Positions 1 through 6,684 of a stretch of 21,933 nt of DNA are shown in pieces; position 1 is the first letter of the stretch; each line of letters starts with the position of its first letter. The DNA lies in contig PBMJ01000008.1 in the NCBI GenBank assembly GCA_002722525.1, positions 9,609 through 31,541 of the forward strand. The letters are read 5' to 3'. The notes under the pieces are model-generated. The model had not been told where the DNA came from. It saw nothing but the letters and a program-made list of their open reading frames with translations, and searched no databases. The DNA is from Acidimicrobiaceae bacterium (lineage in GTDB: Bacteria > Actinomycetota > Acidimicrobiia > Acidimicrobiales > UBA8592). A program made the position numbers and the translations under genes.

Positions 1-549
1 CCACACACGCGTTTCATCGACATGGCCATTGTTGGCCGCCATGCCCGAGCTTCACTTTTTGGCAATATGGAACATATGCCAAGCCCTCTTGCCATGCAGG
101 CCTATGGGTATGGGGCAACTATTGCAAGTGCTTCAATGGTTGACGGCGAAGAAGTATCCTCAGCTCTCGCGCCGCCTGGAGTTAACCCGACAGGAAGTAG
201 TGACTGGTCCTTCGAGTTGCAGGTATTTTTCCCCTCTTTCTTCTTAGCGGTAACGCAGGGAAGCTACTTCACGCATCAATTCATTCCGTTAGCTGCAGAT
301 AAAACCCATTGGTTTTCCACTACGTGTTTCCCAAAATCCACTAATGCCGCTGAGCGCTTTAGCCAAGAATACGGGCGTGTCATGTTCAGAGACATTATGA
401 ACGAAGATGGAAGACAAATAGAAGAAACCCAGTCAATGCTGAAATCAGGGGCAAAGAAAAGTTTCATTCTTAAAGATGAAGAGTTGTTTATCCGTCAAGC
501 ATTATGGCAAGGCAATGAAATGATTATCGAAAATCAGAAAGGGGCCTGA
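1..549 (+). CDS. Rieske-type aromatic ring-hydroxylating oxygenase, alpha subunit, C-terminal part (5' truncated by window)
   Basis: The reading frame is open from base 1, so the N-terminal Rieske [2Fe-2S] domain and true start lie outside the window. The visible 182 residues resemble the C-terminal half of the SRPBCC-fold catalytic domain of Rieske oxygenases, which hydroxylate aromatic or other hydrophobic substrates at a mononuclear iron. The typical landmarks are a W-F-x5-FPKS-like strand followed by the helix SQEYGRVMFRDIMNEDGRQ. The Asp of NEDGRQIEETQ (codon at about 406-408) sits where the family carries the Asp iron ligand; the two His ligands would be upstream of the window. The stop overlaps the next start in TGATG, implying translational coupling to the small downstream gene. 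Family assignment is from recognition of the C-terminal pattern only, and the substrate is unknown. Confidence 0.75.
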   Translation, partial: PHTRFIDMAIVGRHARASLFGNMEHMPSPLAMQAYGYGATIASASMVDGEEVSSALAPPGVNPTGSSDWSFELQVFFPSFFLAVTQGSYFTHQFIPLAADKTHWFSTTCFPKSTNAAERFSQEYGRVMFRDIMNEDGRQIEETQSMLKSGAKKSFILKDEELFIRQALWQGNEMIIENQKGA

Positions 550-878
550 TGGGAGACATGACGCTACCAGAAGAGTTTCAAGATCTTTCTGTATGGTCTA
601 TGTGGGATCTTGATCTGATGAGTGAGCGCAGCTTGCAACGATCTGAATCCTCTATGGAGGACATTCAGTCCTTCTATGATGCGATGCTTCCCCGCATGGA
701 AAATATTCTCAAGTATCTCGTGACTGTCCCTATGTCCGATGAGATGGACCCTGAAGTAAAGTCGCTTCTTAACCTTACGAAATCTATGGCTGAAGTAGCT
801 CCAGCCGTTGAGCAATTCTTTGAACCCACTATTTCCTTCGGATTTGATACAAGCCGTTGGGAACACGGCGCAGAGTAA
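549..878 (+). CDS. Small unknown protein coupled to the Rieske oxygenase
   Basis: I do not recognise a family for this 109-residue protein. Its ATG shares one base with the upstream stop (TGATG), so it is almost certainly translated from the oxygenase mRNA. It is acidic, probably mostly helical, has no membrane segment and no cysteine. The N-terminal part is rich in W, D and M (LSVWSMWDLDLMSE). Position and coupling suggest a role tied to the oxygenase, such as an accessory or small subunit or an assembly factor, but it does not look like the usual NTF2-fold beta subunit, which is about 160-180 residues. It ends 8 bases before the stop of the convergent transporter gene. Function is left open. 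Confidence 0.7.
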   Translation: MGDMTLPEEFQDLSVWSMWDLDLMSERSLQRSESSMEDIQSFYDAMLPRMENILKYLVTVPMSDEMDPEVKSLLNLTKSMAEVAPAVEQFFEPTISFGFDTSRWEHGAE

Positions 879-886
879 CGATCCGG

Positions 887-1765
887 CTAGTTCGAATTTG
901 CTGTATAGGCTCCGCCAAGGACGATAGCAGTTCCGATGATTGCCCATACGGTGACACTGTCATCGCGAAAAACCACACCCAGCACTATCGCCACTATTGG
1001 GATGAGGTAGGTCACAATTGATGTACGGACGGCACCTACCCTGCCGTTGAGCTCAGCCGCGAGAGCATACGCTATGCCGGTACCTCCGGCTCCGAGAGCG
1101 AGACAGGCGATCATTGGCCCCCACCCGAACCCGCTGTCAGTAGCTCCAATGATGCCATAAGGGGCGGAGAGCATAACAGCAAATAGAAGCGCCCACCGAA
1201 CCACCGGAATGGCTCCATACTTTCGCTGGAGAGGTCCAGCAATATGAACGGCAACAGCGTAGGAAAGGACGGCAAGTACAACAAGTAGAACACCTAGAGC
1301 GTTTGTTCCGTCTGTAGTTACTTCAGGAATTCCGATCAGGACAAGCCCCCCCAGCCCAGTCGCAACTCCTAGAAGCTGCTTAGATGCGGTTGGTATCTTG
1401 AACATTGTTAGCCCAACGACGACAGTGAGGATAGGCATGGCGCTATTGAGCATTCCTGTCATAGATGAATTGATCCATTGTTGGGCGACAGGAAACATTG
1501 TTAACGGGAAAGCCATCCAAGTAACCCCGAGCCACATAACCATCTTTCGGTCTTCGGCTTCCATCCGTGGCGCCCGTATGGGAATCGCCCATAACGTCAG
1601 GCATCCAAAACCGATACGGAAAAAGGTAACAAGCCCCGGAGAGAATACTTCCAAACCAATATCGATAAAGAAAAAAGATGCTCCCCAAATACCGGCTGCG
1701 CCGAGAAGGAGACCCCAGTCAAGAAGTTGAAATTTAGAATGTTCAGCGTCTACTCTGTCAGCCAC
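887..1765 (-). CDS. EamA/DMT-family membrane transporter
   Basis: This 292-residue protein has about ten hydrophobic segments in two halves, the pattern of the drug/metabolite transporter superfamily with two EamA repeats. The first half opens with LLLGAAGIWGASFFFIDIGL and contains the FFRIGFG motif of EamA proteins. The second half begins near residue 155 (ALGVLLVVLAVLSYAVAVHI) and ends with a hydrophobic helix containing GTAIVLGGAY. Substrates in this family are metabolites, amino acids or drugs and cannot be told from sequence. The start is a GTG preceded by no Shine-Dalgarno but by TAGGCT 6 nt upstream, suggesting a leaderless mRNA. It lies 34 bases downstream of the lipoprotein gene on the same strand and may be transcribed alone or by read-through. 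Confidence 0.88.
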   Translation of the reverse strand: MADRVDAEHSKFQLLDWGLLLGAAGIWGASFFFIDIGLEVFSPGLVTFFRIGFGCLTLWAIPIRAPRMEAEDRKMVMWLGVTWMAFPLTMFPVAQQWINSSMTGMLNSAMPILTVVVGLTMFKIPTASKQLLGVATGLGGLVLIGIPEVTTDGTNALGVLLVVLAVLSYAVAVHIAGPLQRKYGAIPVVRWALLFAVMLSAPYGIIGATDSGFGWGPMIACLALGAGGTGIAYALAAELNGRVGAVRTSIVTYLIPIVAIVLGVVFRDDSVTVWAIIGTAIVLGGAYTANSN

Positions 1766-1777
1766 CCCGTAAGCCTA
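1766..1777 (-). promoter_or_regulatory. Leaderless -10 element for the EamA gene
   Basis: On the minus strand the sequence reads TAGGCT-TACGGG-GTG. The -10 hexamer ends 6 nt before the GTG start, so transcription would begin at or next to the start codon. No Shine-Dalgarno is present and no good -35 box is visible. Confidence 0.5.
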
Positions 1778-1799
1778 GAGGCAATTCCGGTGAATGCAC

Positions 1800-3071
1800 C
1801 TATCGGGTACAGATGAGAACTCCTTGCCCATCATCGGTATCGATATTTCCGTCAGGGTCTGTTCCTACTAGAAGACACGTTCCGGAAGGTACTGTAGGAA
1901 TTGGCGGGAAAAGGTCGGATTCAACGACTCCATTTTCGTCCGCAATCCCTATCAAAAGTGTGTTCGTAAAATCACATGCTTGCGCGAAGACGTCTATGAA
2001 TGTTTCATAGGTGGCTGCGCATCCGATGCCGCCAACGAGTTCACCCGGAGTAAATCCGCTTCCCTTAATGACACCCTGCCATAAAGAACCGTCAACGATT
2101 CCAGGGCTGACAGTGATTTCTAATCCGGGATCTGAATACAAAGGGCTACTTATTAGGTCTGGCTCATCTGACTCAGGAAGGACTTGGATGGTTTCGGAAC
2201 AAATGAGTGCTCCCGGACCATCGTCGGTGTCAGGATTATCATCAGGGTCAGTCGTGATTAGAAGACATGCTCCAGAGGGTGCTATTGGAACAGGATCACT
2301 GACGGTGGCTGAGAAATTTCCCTCGTTATCTGTGAATGCAATGAGAGGTTCTGTAAAATTGCATAGCTCAAAGAAACGGGTTATAACTTCCATTTCAGTT
2401 CCTGTTTCACATCCGATAATTGCAACACCGAGATTTGCCGGTAGTCCACTCCCAGATATTTCTCCCCTCCACAAATACCCGTTTGTGAAACCGGGGCTAA
2501 TAGTAATTTCTAGCCCTGGATCAGCCCATTCAGGGTCATTGATGAGATCGGGTGCATCCATAGCAGGAAAGCTGAAGTTACTTATGTCTAGGTCCTCATC
2601 ACTTCTAGCGTCTTCTGAGTCTTCGTCAAGTATTCCGGATTCGAGGACGGCTGCGAAATCCTCTGCTGAAAGCTGTCCTATGCAGGTTTGCACTACGTCT
2701 CCCATGTGGGTATCTAAAACTTGGTCGTTATCACCCGCCTCAAGAATTACCATAAGTTCAGCAGCTGAAAATCCGTTTATTTCAAGTGTTTCATCTATCC
2801 AGCATTCATTGAACGCAAGTGGAACACCATCGTCATTTTCAGAATTCTGAATGGACTCTACTAATGCGATTAAGGCATCTCGCCCACTATCGGTTGATTC
2901 GTCGCTGGGAGTGTCGTCGGCTTCGACGGGGGTGGTTTGCTCTTCGGCTGTTTCACCAGCGGACGCTGAAGCAGGTGTTGATGTTTCGTCGCTGCTTCCT
3001 CCGCAACCCGCGAGAACAGTGCACAAGATGCAGATTGGCATAACTAATTTTGCTGTAATGGAATAGGGCAT
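1800..3071 (-). CDS. Secreted lipoprotein with duplicated neocarzinostatin-like domain
   Basis: This 423-residue protein starts with a lipoprotein signal peptide; the lipobox is LAGC with Cys23 as the lipid site. Residues 24-65 are a Ser/Thr/Glu-rich linker, and residues 66-150 form a small, probably helical domain with one Cys pair (C90, C130). Then come two tandem copies of about 120 residues, near 174-291 and 303-421, at a regular 130-residue offset. Each has DPGLEIT[IV]SPG, a W-x-G-x-I-x-GSG core, four Cys (221/237/269/291 and 351/366/399/421) and an acidic TDPD-x-N-x-DTDDG loop. The SP-x-DG...GSGF-x-PG pattern and paired Cys resemble the Ig-like fold of neocarzinostatin-type proteins, which is an inference. 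The acidic loop could bind calcium. Role unknown; it would be exposed at the outer face of the membrane. Confidence 0.82.
   Translation of the reverse strand: MPYSITAKLVMPICILCTVLAGCGGSSDETSTPASASAGETAEEQTTPVEADDTPSDESTDSGRDALIALVESIQNSENDDGVPLAFNECWIDETLEINGFSAAELMVILEAGDNDQVLDTHMGDVVQTCIGQLSAEDFAAVLESGILDEDSEDARSDEDLDISNFSFPAMDAPDLINDPEWADPGLEITISPGFTNGYLWRGEISGSGLPANLGVAIIGCETGTEMEVITRFFELCNFTEPLIAFTDNEGNFSATVSDPVPIAPSGACLLITTDPDDNPDTDDGPGALICSETIQVLPESDEPDLISSPLYSDPGLEITVSPGIVDGSLWQGVIKGSGFTPGELVGGIGCAATYETFIDVFAQACDFTNTLLIGIADENGVVESDLFPPIPTVPSGTCLLVGTDPDGNIDTDDGQGVLICTR
1809..2552 (-). repeat. Two tandem copies of a ~120-residue Cys-containing domain
   Basis: Within the lipoprotein, DPGLEIT at residue 184 recurs at 314, and the four Cys of copy 1 recur 129-130 residues later in copy 2. 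Both copies end in a DTDDG-x-G-x-LIC strand. The copies have clearly diverged (about half identical by eye), so the duplication is old. Confidence 0.8.
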
Positions 3072-3083
3072 GGTCTAATTGTA
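3072..3083 (-). promoter_or_regulatory. Leaderless -10 element for the lipoprotein gene
   Basis: On the minus strand the sequence reads TACAAT-TAGACC-ATG, a near-consensus -10 hexamer ending 6 nt before the ATG. The divergent LLM gene starts only 37 bases away and there is no Shine-Dalgarno for this gene. Confidence 0.55.
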
Positions 3084-3108
3084 GGACCAGTTACCGAAAG
3101 GATGTTAC

Positions 3109-4053
3109 ATGAGCGTTAAAGGTTGGAGTTATGGGATGCAGCTTCCGGTTCAGACCCTGACGAGAACCCTCGCTGACCCGTGGGAGGATGATGCAACCGT
3201 CGAAGACCTTGTAACGATCGCAAAAAGAGCTGAGGCAACCGGACACAGTTTCGTCGGGGTCTGTGATCATATTGCGATTCCTGATAACGACTATGCGGCG
3301 AATATGAGAACCACCTGGTATGACACTGTAGCGACGCTGTCTTACCTGGCTGCACATACGACAACTGTCAAGCTACTTTCAGTAGTGTGGGTTGCCGCAT
3401 ATCGGCATCCTCTTCAAACTGCGAAATCGTTTGGGACGTTAGACCACCTGTCGGGGGGTCGTGTCATCATGGGAGTCGGCGCCGGCCATGTCGAAGCTGA
3501 GTTTGAAGCGTTGGGTGTTGACTATTCCCAACGAGGGAAGATCCTCAATGAAAACATTGACGCAATTCGTGGAGCCTTTCAAAATGATTATGCCAGTTTT
3601 GATGGTGGCTTCTACTCGTATGAAAATGTCGCCATTGCTCCTGGTCCGGTGAATGGATCTCTGCCGATTTGGATTGGTGGTTCCGGTCGAGCTTCATGGA
3701 AACGCACTGGCCGTCAAGGAGACGGGTACATTCCGATGGGCGCTCCAGTGGACTCGTATCCAGAAATTGTTGACACCATTATGGCGGCTGCAGCTGAGGC
3801 TGGGCGCAGCGAGACTGAATTTGCAATTGGGTACATGCCCGGATGGGCGTACCTAACTGGAGAGGAGGCTCCTGACGGGTTACCTCCAGCATGGATCATA
3901 GGAGCTGAGGCGTTGGCTGCAGATATTCGTGCGGCACGAGAAGCTGGGGCGAATACGTTCCACATGAAATTCAGAGGGCGAACCCTGTCGGAATACTTGG
4001 AGCAGCTTGATGCTTTTTATGAATCTGTTGTCCCTCTCGTGAATGAAGCTTAA
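3109..4053 (+). CDS. LLM-class flavin/F420-dependent oxidoreductase (1)
   Basis: This 314-residue luciferase-like monooxygenase has a TIM-barrel fold. Family signatures seen are VGVCDHIAIP near residue 46, the strand VKLLSVVWVAAYRHPLQTAKSFGTLDHLSGGR, GVGAGHVEAEFEALGVDYSQRG in the middle, and PIWIGGSGRASWKRTGRQGDGYIPMG after it. The layout matches the Rv2161c/TIGR03619-type group, often F420-linked in actinobacteria, but FMN use cannot be excluded. GAAAGGA at 3096-3102 is a good Shine-Dalgarno, 6 nt before the ATG. It overlaps the SnoaL-like gene downstream by one base, so the two probably act together. It is divergent from the lipoprotein gene. Confidence 0.88.
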   Translation: MSVKGWSYGMQLPVQTLTRTLADPWEDDATVEDLVTIAKRAEATGHSFVGVCDHIAIPDNDYAANMRTTWYDTVATLSYLAAHTTTVKLLSVVWVAAYRHPLQTAKSFGTLDHLSGGRVIMGVGAGHVEAEFEALGVDYSQRGKILNENIDAIRGAFQNDYASFDGGFYSYENVAIAPGPVNGSLPIWIGGSGRASWKRTGRQGDGYIPMGAPVDSYPEIVDTIMAAAAEAGRSETEFAIGYMPGWAYLTGEEAPDGLPPAWIIGAEALAADIRAAREAGANTFHMKFRGRTLSEYLEQLDAFYESVVPLVNEA

Positions 4054-4532
4054 TGTCTTCGCAAAACGTTGAAGATCAGTTTCTTATCCGTGATCTTCAT
4101 TCACGATACGCGGATGTTTGTAGCAGGAAAGCATTCGGGGATTTGCGTGATCTGATTCTTCCAGACGCCGATATTGTTCTTGATCTACGGGGAACGACAT
4201 TGTCTTTTCGCGGCCCTAATGAAATCGGCACTTTTATCGCTGAGTCATTAGAAGCTTTTGATTTTTTCCAGTTCGTTATTCGCAACTCGGTCGTCACTAT
4301 TGACGATTCCGGTGAGGCGGCTGGGGGACGATTATGGATGAGCGAAATGCGCCGTGTGAAAGATACAGGCATGTGGTCAACTATTTTTGGTGTTTACCAT
4401 GATCAGTATTTGAAGGATGCTGGTTCATGGATGATTGCAGGACGCCGCTATCATTCGTTGGCGCGACTTAGCCATGGATTAGAGTCATGCGACGTTTTTG
4501 ATTTCCCAGAAGAATTCAATGACCTGATCTAA
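4053..4532 (+). CDS. SnoaL-like / NTF2-fold protein
   Basis: This 159-residue protein starts inside the stop of the LLM gene (TAATG), implying translational coupling. The opening helix EDQFLIRDLHSRYADVCSRKAFGDLRDLI, followed by a strand with ADIVLDLRG and the late W-x-I-x-GRRYHSLAR strand, is typical of SnoaL-like proteins (cone-shaped alpha+beta, NTF2 fold). Members include polyketide cyclases, isomerases, dehydratases and small oxygenase subunits. No catalytic residues can be assigned with confidence. Coupling to an LLM oxidoreductase suggests it acts on the same substrate or product. It ends 12 bases before the convergent acyl-CoA dehydrogenase stop. Confidence 0.78.
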   Translation: MSSQNVEDQFLIRDLHSRYADVCSRKAFGDLRDLILPDADIVLDLRGTTLSFRGPNEIGTFIAESLEAFDFFQFVIRNSVVTIDDSGEAAGGRLWMSEMRRVKDTGMWSTIFGVYHDQYLKDAGSWMIAGRRYHSLARLSHGLESCDVFDFPEEFNDLI

Positions 4533-4544
4533 TTCCGGGTGGTC

Positions 4545-5783
4545 CTATATGGGTAGGTTTCCTGTCGCTCTTCTTGTGGAACCTTCGTCAGTGTAGGCGG
4601 CGATGGTTCGTTGCGCGATGCGCATTTGATGCACTTCGTCTGCTCCATCAGCGAATCTTGCCCACCGGGCGTGCTGGTACATGTGTGCCAGCGGCGTATC
4701 CGTTGAGTAGCCGAGAGCTCCATGTACTTGAATAGAACGGTCAATGACACGTCCGAGCATGTTCGCCACAAAATGTTTCGCCATGGAAACCTCAGCTTTA
4801 AAGTCTTCTTTCCTGTCGATCTTATGGGCGGCGTGGAGGACCATCAGTTTTGCTTGATAGAGTTCCATTGCCGAATCCGCGATCATCCATTGGATGCCTT
4901 GTTTCTCAGCGAGAAGCGACCCGTGGGAGAACCGGTTCAATGATCTGTCGACCATCATGTCTAACGCCATTTCTGCCTGGGCGATCCACCGCATGCAGTG
5001 GGCAAGTCGAGCCGGGCCCAAACGGTATTGTCCAAGAAGGTGCCCCTGTCCTCGACCACCGAGCATTTGGTCCTTATGTACCCTGAGGTCTTCAATGATT
5101 ATTTCACTATGGCCGGTGCCTCCGTGCATTGTTTCAATCTGGCGAATCTCGTTCCAGCCTTCGGTGGGAAGGTCGATAATGAATGCTGAGTTTGCTGCTT
5201 GGGGAATATCGGGGTTCTCTTCGGTTCGGCAGACAAGAATAGCGAAGTTCGCACGGTGAGCGTTTGAGATGAACCATTTGTGCCCATTGATGACCCATTC
5301 ATCGCCATCCTCATAGGCACTGGTCTGAATCAGCGTTGGGTCTGAACCAGCGACCTCAGGTTCAGTCATAGCGAAACACGACCATGTGGTCCCATGGCAG
5401 AGAGGTTTGAGGTACTTCTCCGCTTGTTCTGGAGTGGCCCAGTGGAGGAGCGTGTGCATGTTTCCCTCGTCAGGAGCTTGGCAATTAAAAACCCATGGCC
5501 CGTAATAGGATTTAGCTGCCTCAGCTTGGACCATTGCTAATTCAACATGTCCAAGGCCCATACCGCCCCATTCTTCGGGCATATGGGGTAGCCAGATCCC
5601 TTCCTTATGCGCCTGCTTGCGAAGCTGGATTAAAATCTCGGTTCGTTCTTTACCTTCAAGTGGTTCGCCACTTTCCCCACCTTCGAGCTTTGCTTCTGCG
5701 GGTTTGATCACATCATCGACAAAAGTACGGATTCGTAGCCGTATTTCCTCGAGTTCGGGTGTTAGGGAGAAATCTATAGCCAC
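4545..5783 (-). CDS. Acyl-CoA dehydrogenase, ACAD10/11-like
   Basis: This full-length 412-residue protein is an FAD-dependent acyl-CoA dehydrogenase, which introduces an alpha-beta double bond into an acyl-CoA thioester. Visible motifs are SCFAMTEPEVAGSDPT (135-150, flavin and substrate loop), WVINGHKWFISNA (163-175), the helix with VHGALGYSTDTPLAH, and ADGADEVH at 378-385 near the C-terminus, a form typical of the ACAD10/11-like group. The start is GTG, with AGGAG 6 nt upstream as Shine-Dalgarno. It is divergent from the SDR gene, and an inverted repeat lies in the intergenic space. Chain-length or substrate type is not readable. Confidence 0.92.
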   Translation of the reverse strand: MAIDFSLTPELEEIRLRIRTFVDDVIKPAEAKLEGGESGEPLEGKERTEILIQLRKQAHKEGIWLPHMPEEWGGMGLGHVELAMVQAEAAKSYYGPWVFNCQAPDEGNMHTLLHWATPEQAEKYLKPLCHGTTWSCFAMTEPEVAGSDPTLIQTSAYEDGDEWVINGHKWFISNAHRANFAILVCRTEENPDIPQAANSAFIIDLPTEGWNEIRQIETMHGGTGHSEIIIEDLRVHKDQMLGGRGQGHLLGQYRLGPARLAHCMRWIAQAEMALDMMVDRSLNRFSHGSLLAEKQGIQWMIADSAMELYQAKLMVLHAAHKIDRKEDFKAEVSMAKHFVANMLGRVIDRSIQVHGALGYSTDTPLAHMYQHARWARFADGADEVHQMRIAQRTIAAYTDEGSTRRATGNLPI

Positions 5784-5813
5784 GGGGCGCTCCTACATCT
5801 AGATAGAAAATTG

Positions 5814-5832
5814 GATCTATAGGTATTAGATC
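5814..5832. promoter_or_regulatory. Candidate operator: 6-7-6 inverted repeat
   Basis: GATCTA at 5814-5819 and TAGATC at 5827-5832 are perfect inverted arms separated by TAGGTAT. A further palindrome ATCTAGAT, sharing the same core, lies at 5797-5804. They sit between the divergent acyl-CoA dehydrogenase and SDR genes, so one repressor could control both. No regulator gene is adjacent. Short arms make chance possible. Confidence 0.35.
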
Positions 5833-5892
5833 ATTCAAAAAGTATCTGGTCCAACCCGAACGATCAAAGGAGCATTATCTCAGGTGATCTTC

Positions 5893-5904
5893 TAAGCTTC
5901 AGAT
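5893..5904 (+). promoter_or_regulatory. Leaderless -10 element for the SDR gene
   Basis: The sequence reads TAAGCT-TCAGAT-ATG. The only purine-rich run upstream (AAAGGAG, 5866-5872) is 32 nt from the ATG, too far to serve as Shine-Dalgarno, and an in-frame TAA at 5893-5895 rules out an earlier start. Confidence 0.55.
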
Positions 5905-6651
5905 ATGGAACTAGCTTTAGATGGAAAAACTGCACTCATAACCGGCGGATCAAAAGGGATCGGCAAAGCTATCGCAAAGGGCTTTGCAGATGCTGGGGCG
6001 AAGGTGATGATAACCAGCCGAAAGGCAGAGGTATGTGAGAGCGCTGCAGATGAAATCGGTGGCGGGTGCGAATGGGAAGCAGGGAATGTTGGAGACCCTG
6101 AACATATGGAACGAGCCATTGATCGCACCATCGAATTATTCGGCGGGGTTGATATTTTGGTCAATAACGCTGCGACGAATCCTTATGCGGGGCCAATGAT
6201 TGATGCTGATTTACCCCGATGGGAAAAAACTATTGATGTCAATATGACAGCGCCCTTTCTCTGGACACAGATGGTGTGGCAGAAATATCAGAAGGATAAC
6301 GGCGGAGTTATTTTAAATATCGCTTCGGTAGGGGGATTAGAAACGAATCCAATGCTGGGCGTTTACGATGTCACTAAAGCAGGCTTAATCCATATGACAA
6401 AACAATTCGCCGCTGAACTAGCTCCCCAGGTGCGGGTGAATGCAATATGTCCGGGGTTAATCAAAACGGATTTTGCCCGAATGCTCTGGGAAGGCGACGG
6501 TGGAGATATGGTGGCGCAGCAATATCCGTTGAAACGTCTAGGTGAAGTTGAAGATATTGCCGCCGCCGCTTTATATCTCGCCGCTGATTCTGGAAGTTGG
6601 ATCACCGGCCAAGCCATAGTGCTCGACGGTGGCGGACAAATAAAGTTCTAG
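5905..6651 (+). CDS. Short-chain dehydrogenase/reductase (classical SDR)
   Basis: This 248-residue NAD(P)-dependent oxidoreductase is complete. The cofactor motif TGGSKGIG is at 13-20, NNAA at 87-90, and the catalytic tetrad is Asn113, Ser141, Tyr154 and Lys158 (YDVTK). The C-terminal WITGQAIVLDGGG is the usual SDR ending. Family members oxidise or reduce alcohols and ketones, including 3-oxoacyl thioesters; the specific substrate is unknown. An in-frame stop 12 nt upstream fixes ATG 5905 as the first possible start. It is divergent from the acyl-CoA dehydrogenase, and the pair could act in the same beta-oxidation-like route. It converges on the sulfatase with 33 bases between stops. Confidence 0.93.
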   Translation: MELALDGKTALITGGSKGIGKAIAKGFADAGAKVMITSRKAEVCESAADEIGGGCEWEAGNVGDPEHMERAIDRTIELFGGVDILVNNAATNPYAGPMIDADLPRWEKTIDVNMTAPFLWTQMVWQKYQKDNGGVILNIASVGGLETNPMLGVYDVTKAGLIHMTKQFAAELAPQVRVNAICPGLIKTDFARMLWEGDGGDMVAQQYPLKRLGEVEDIAAAALYLAADSGSWITGQAIVLDGGGQIKF

Positions 6652-6684
6652 AACCGAGGATTTCCCTAGGTGTACATCTCGGTA

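Noticed and set aside
2011..2850. 280-codon open frame on the plus strand opposite the lipoprotein gene
   Set aside because: It is antisense to a gene with a clear lipobox and duplicated domains, has no ribosome site, and its Ser/Pro-rich product has no recognisable feature.
6653..6683. Inverted arms ACCGAG and CTCGGT between convergent SDR and sulfatase genes
   Set aside because: The stem is only 6 bp with a loop of about 19 bases and no T-run follows, so it is not supported as an intrinsic terminator.
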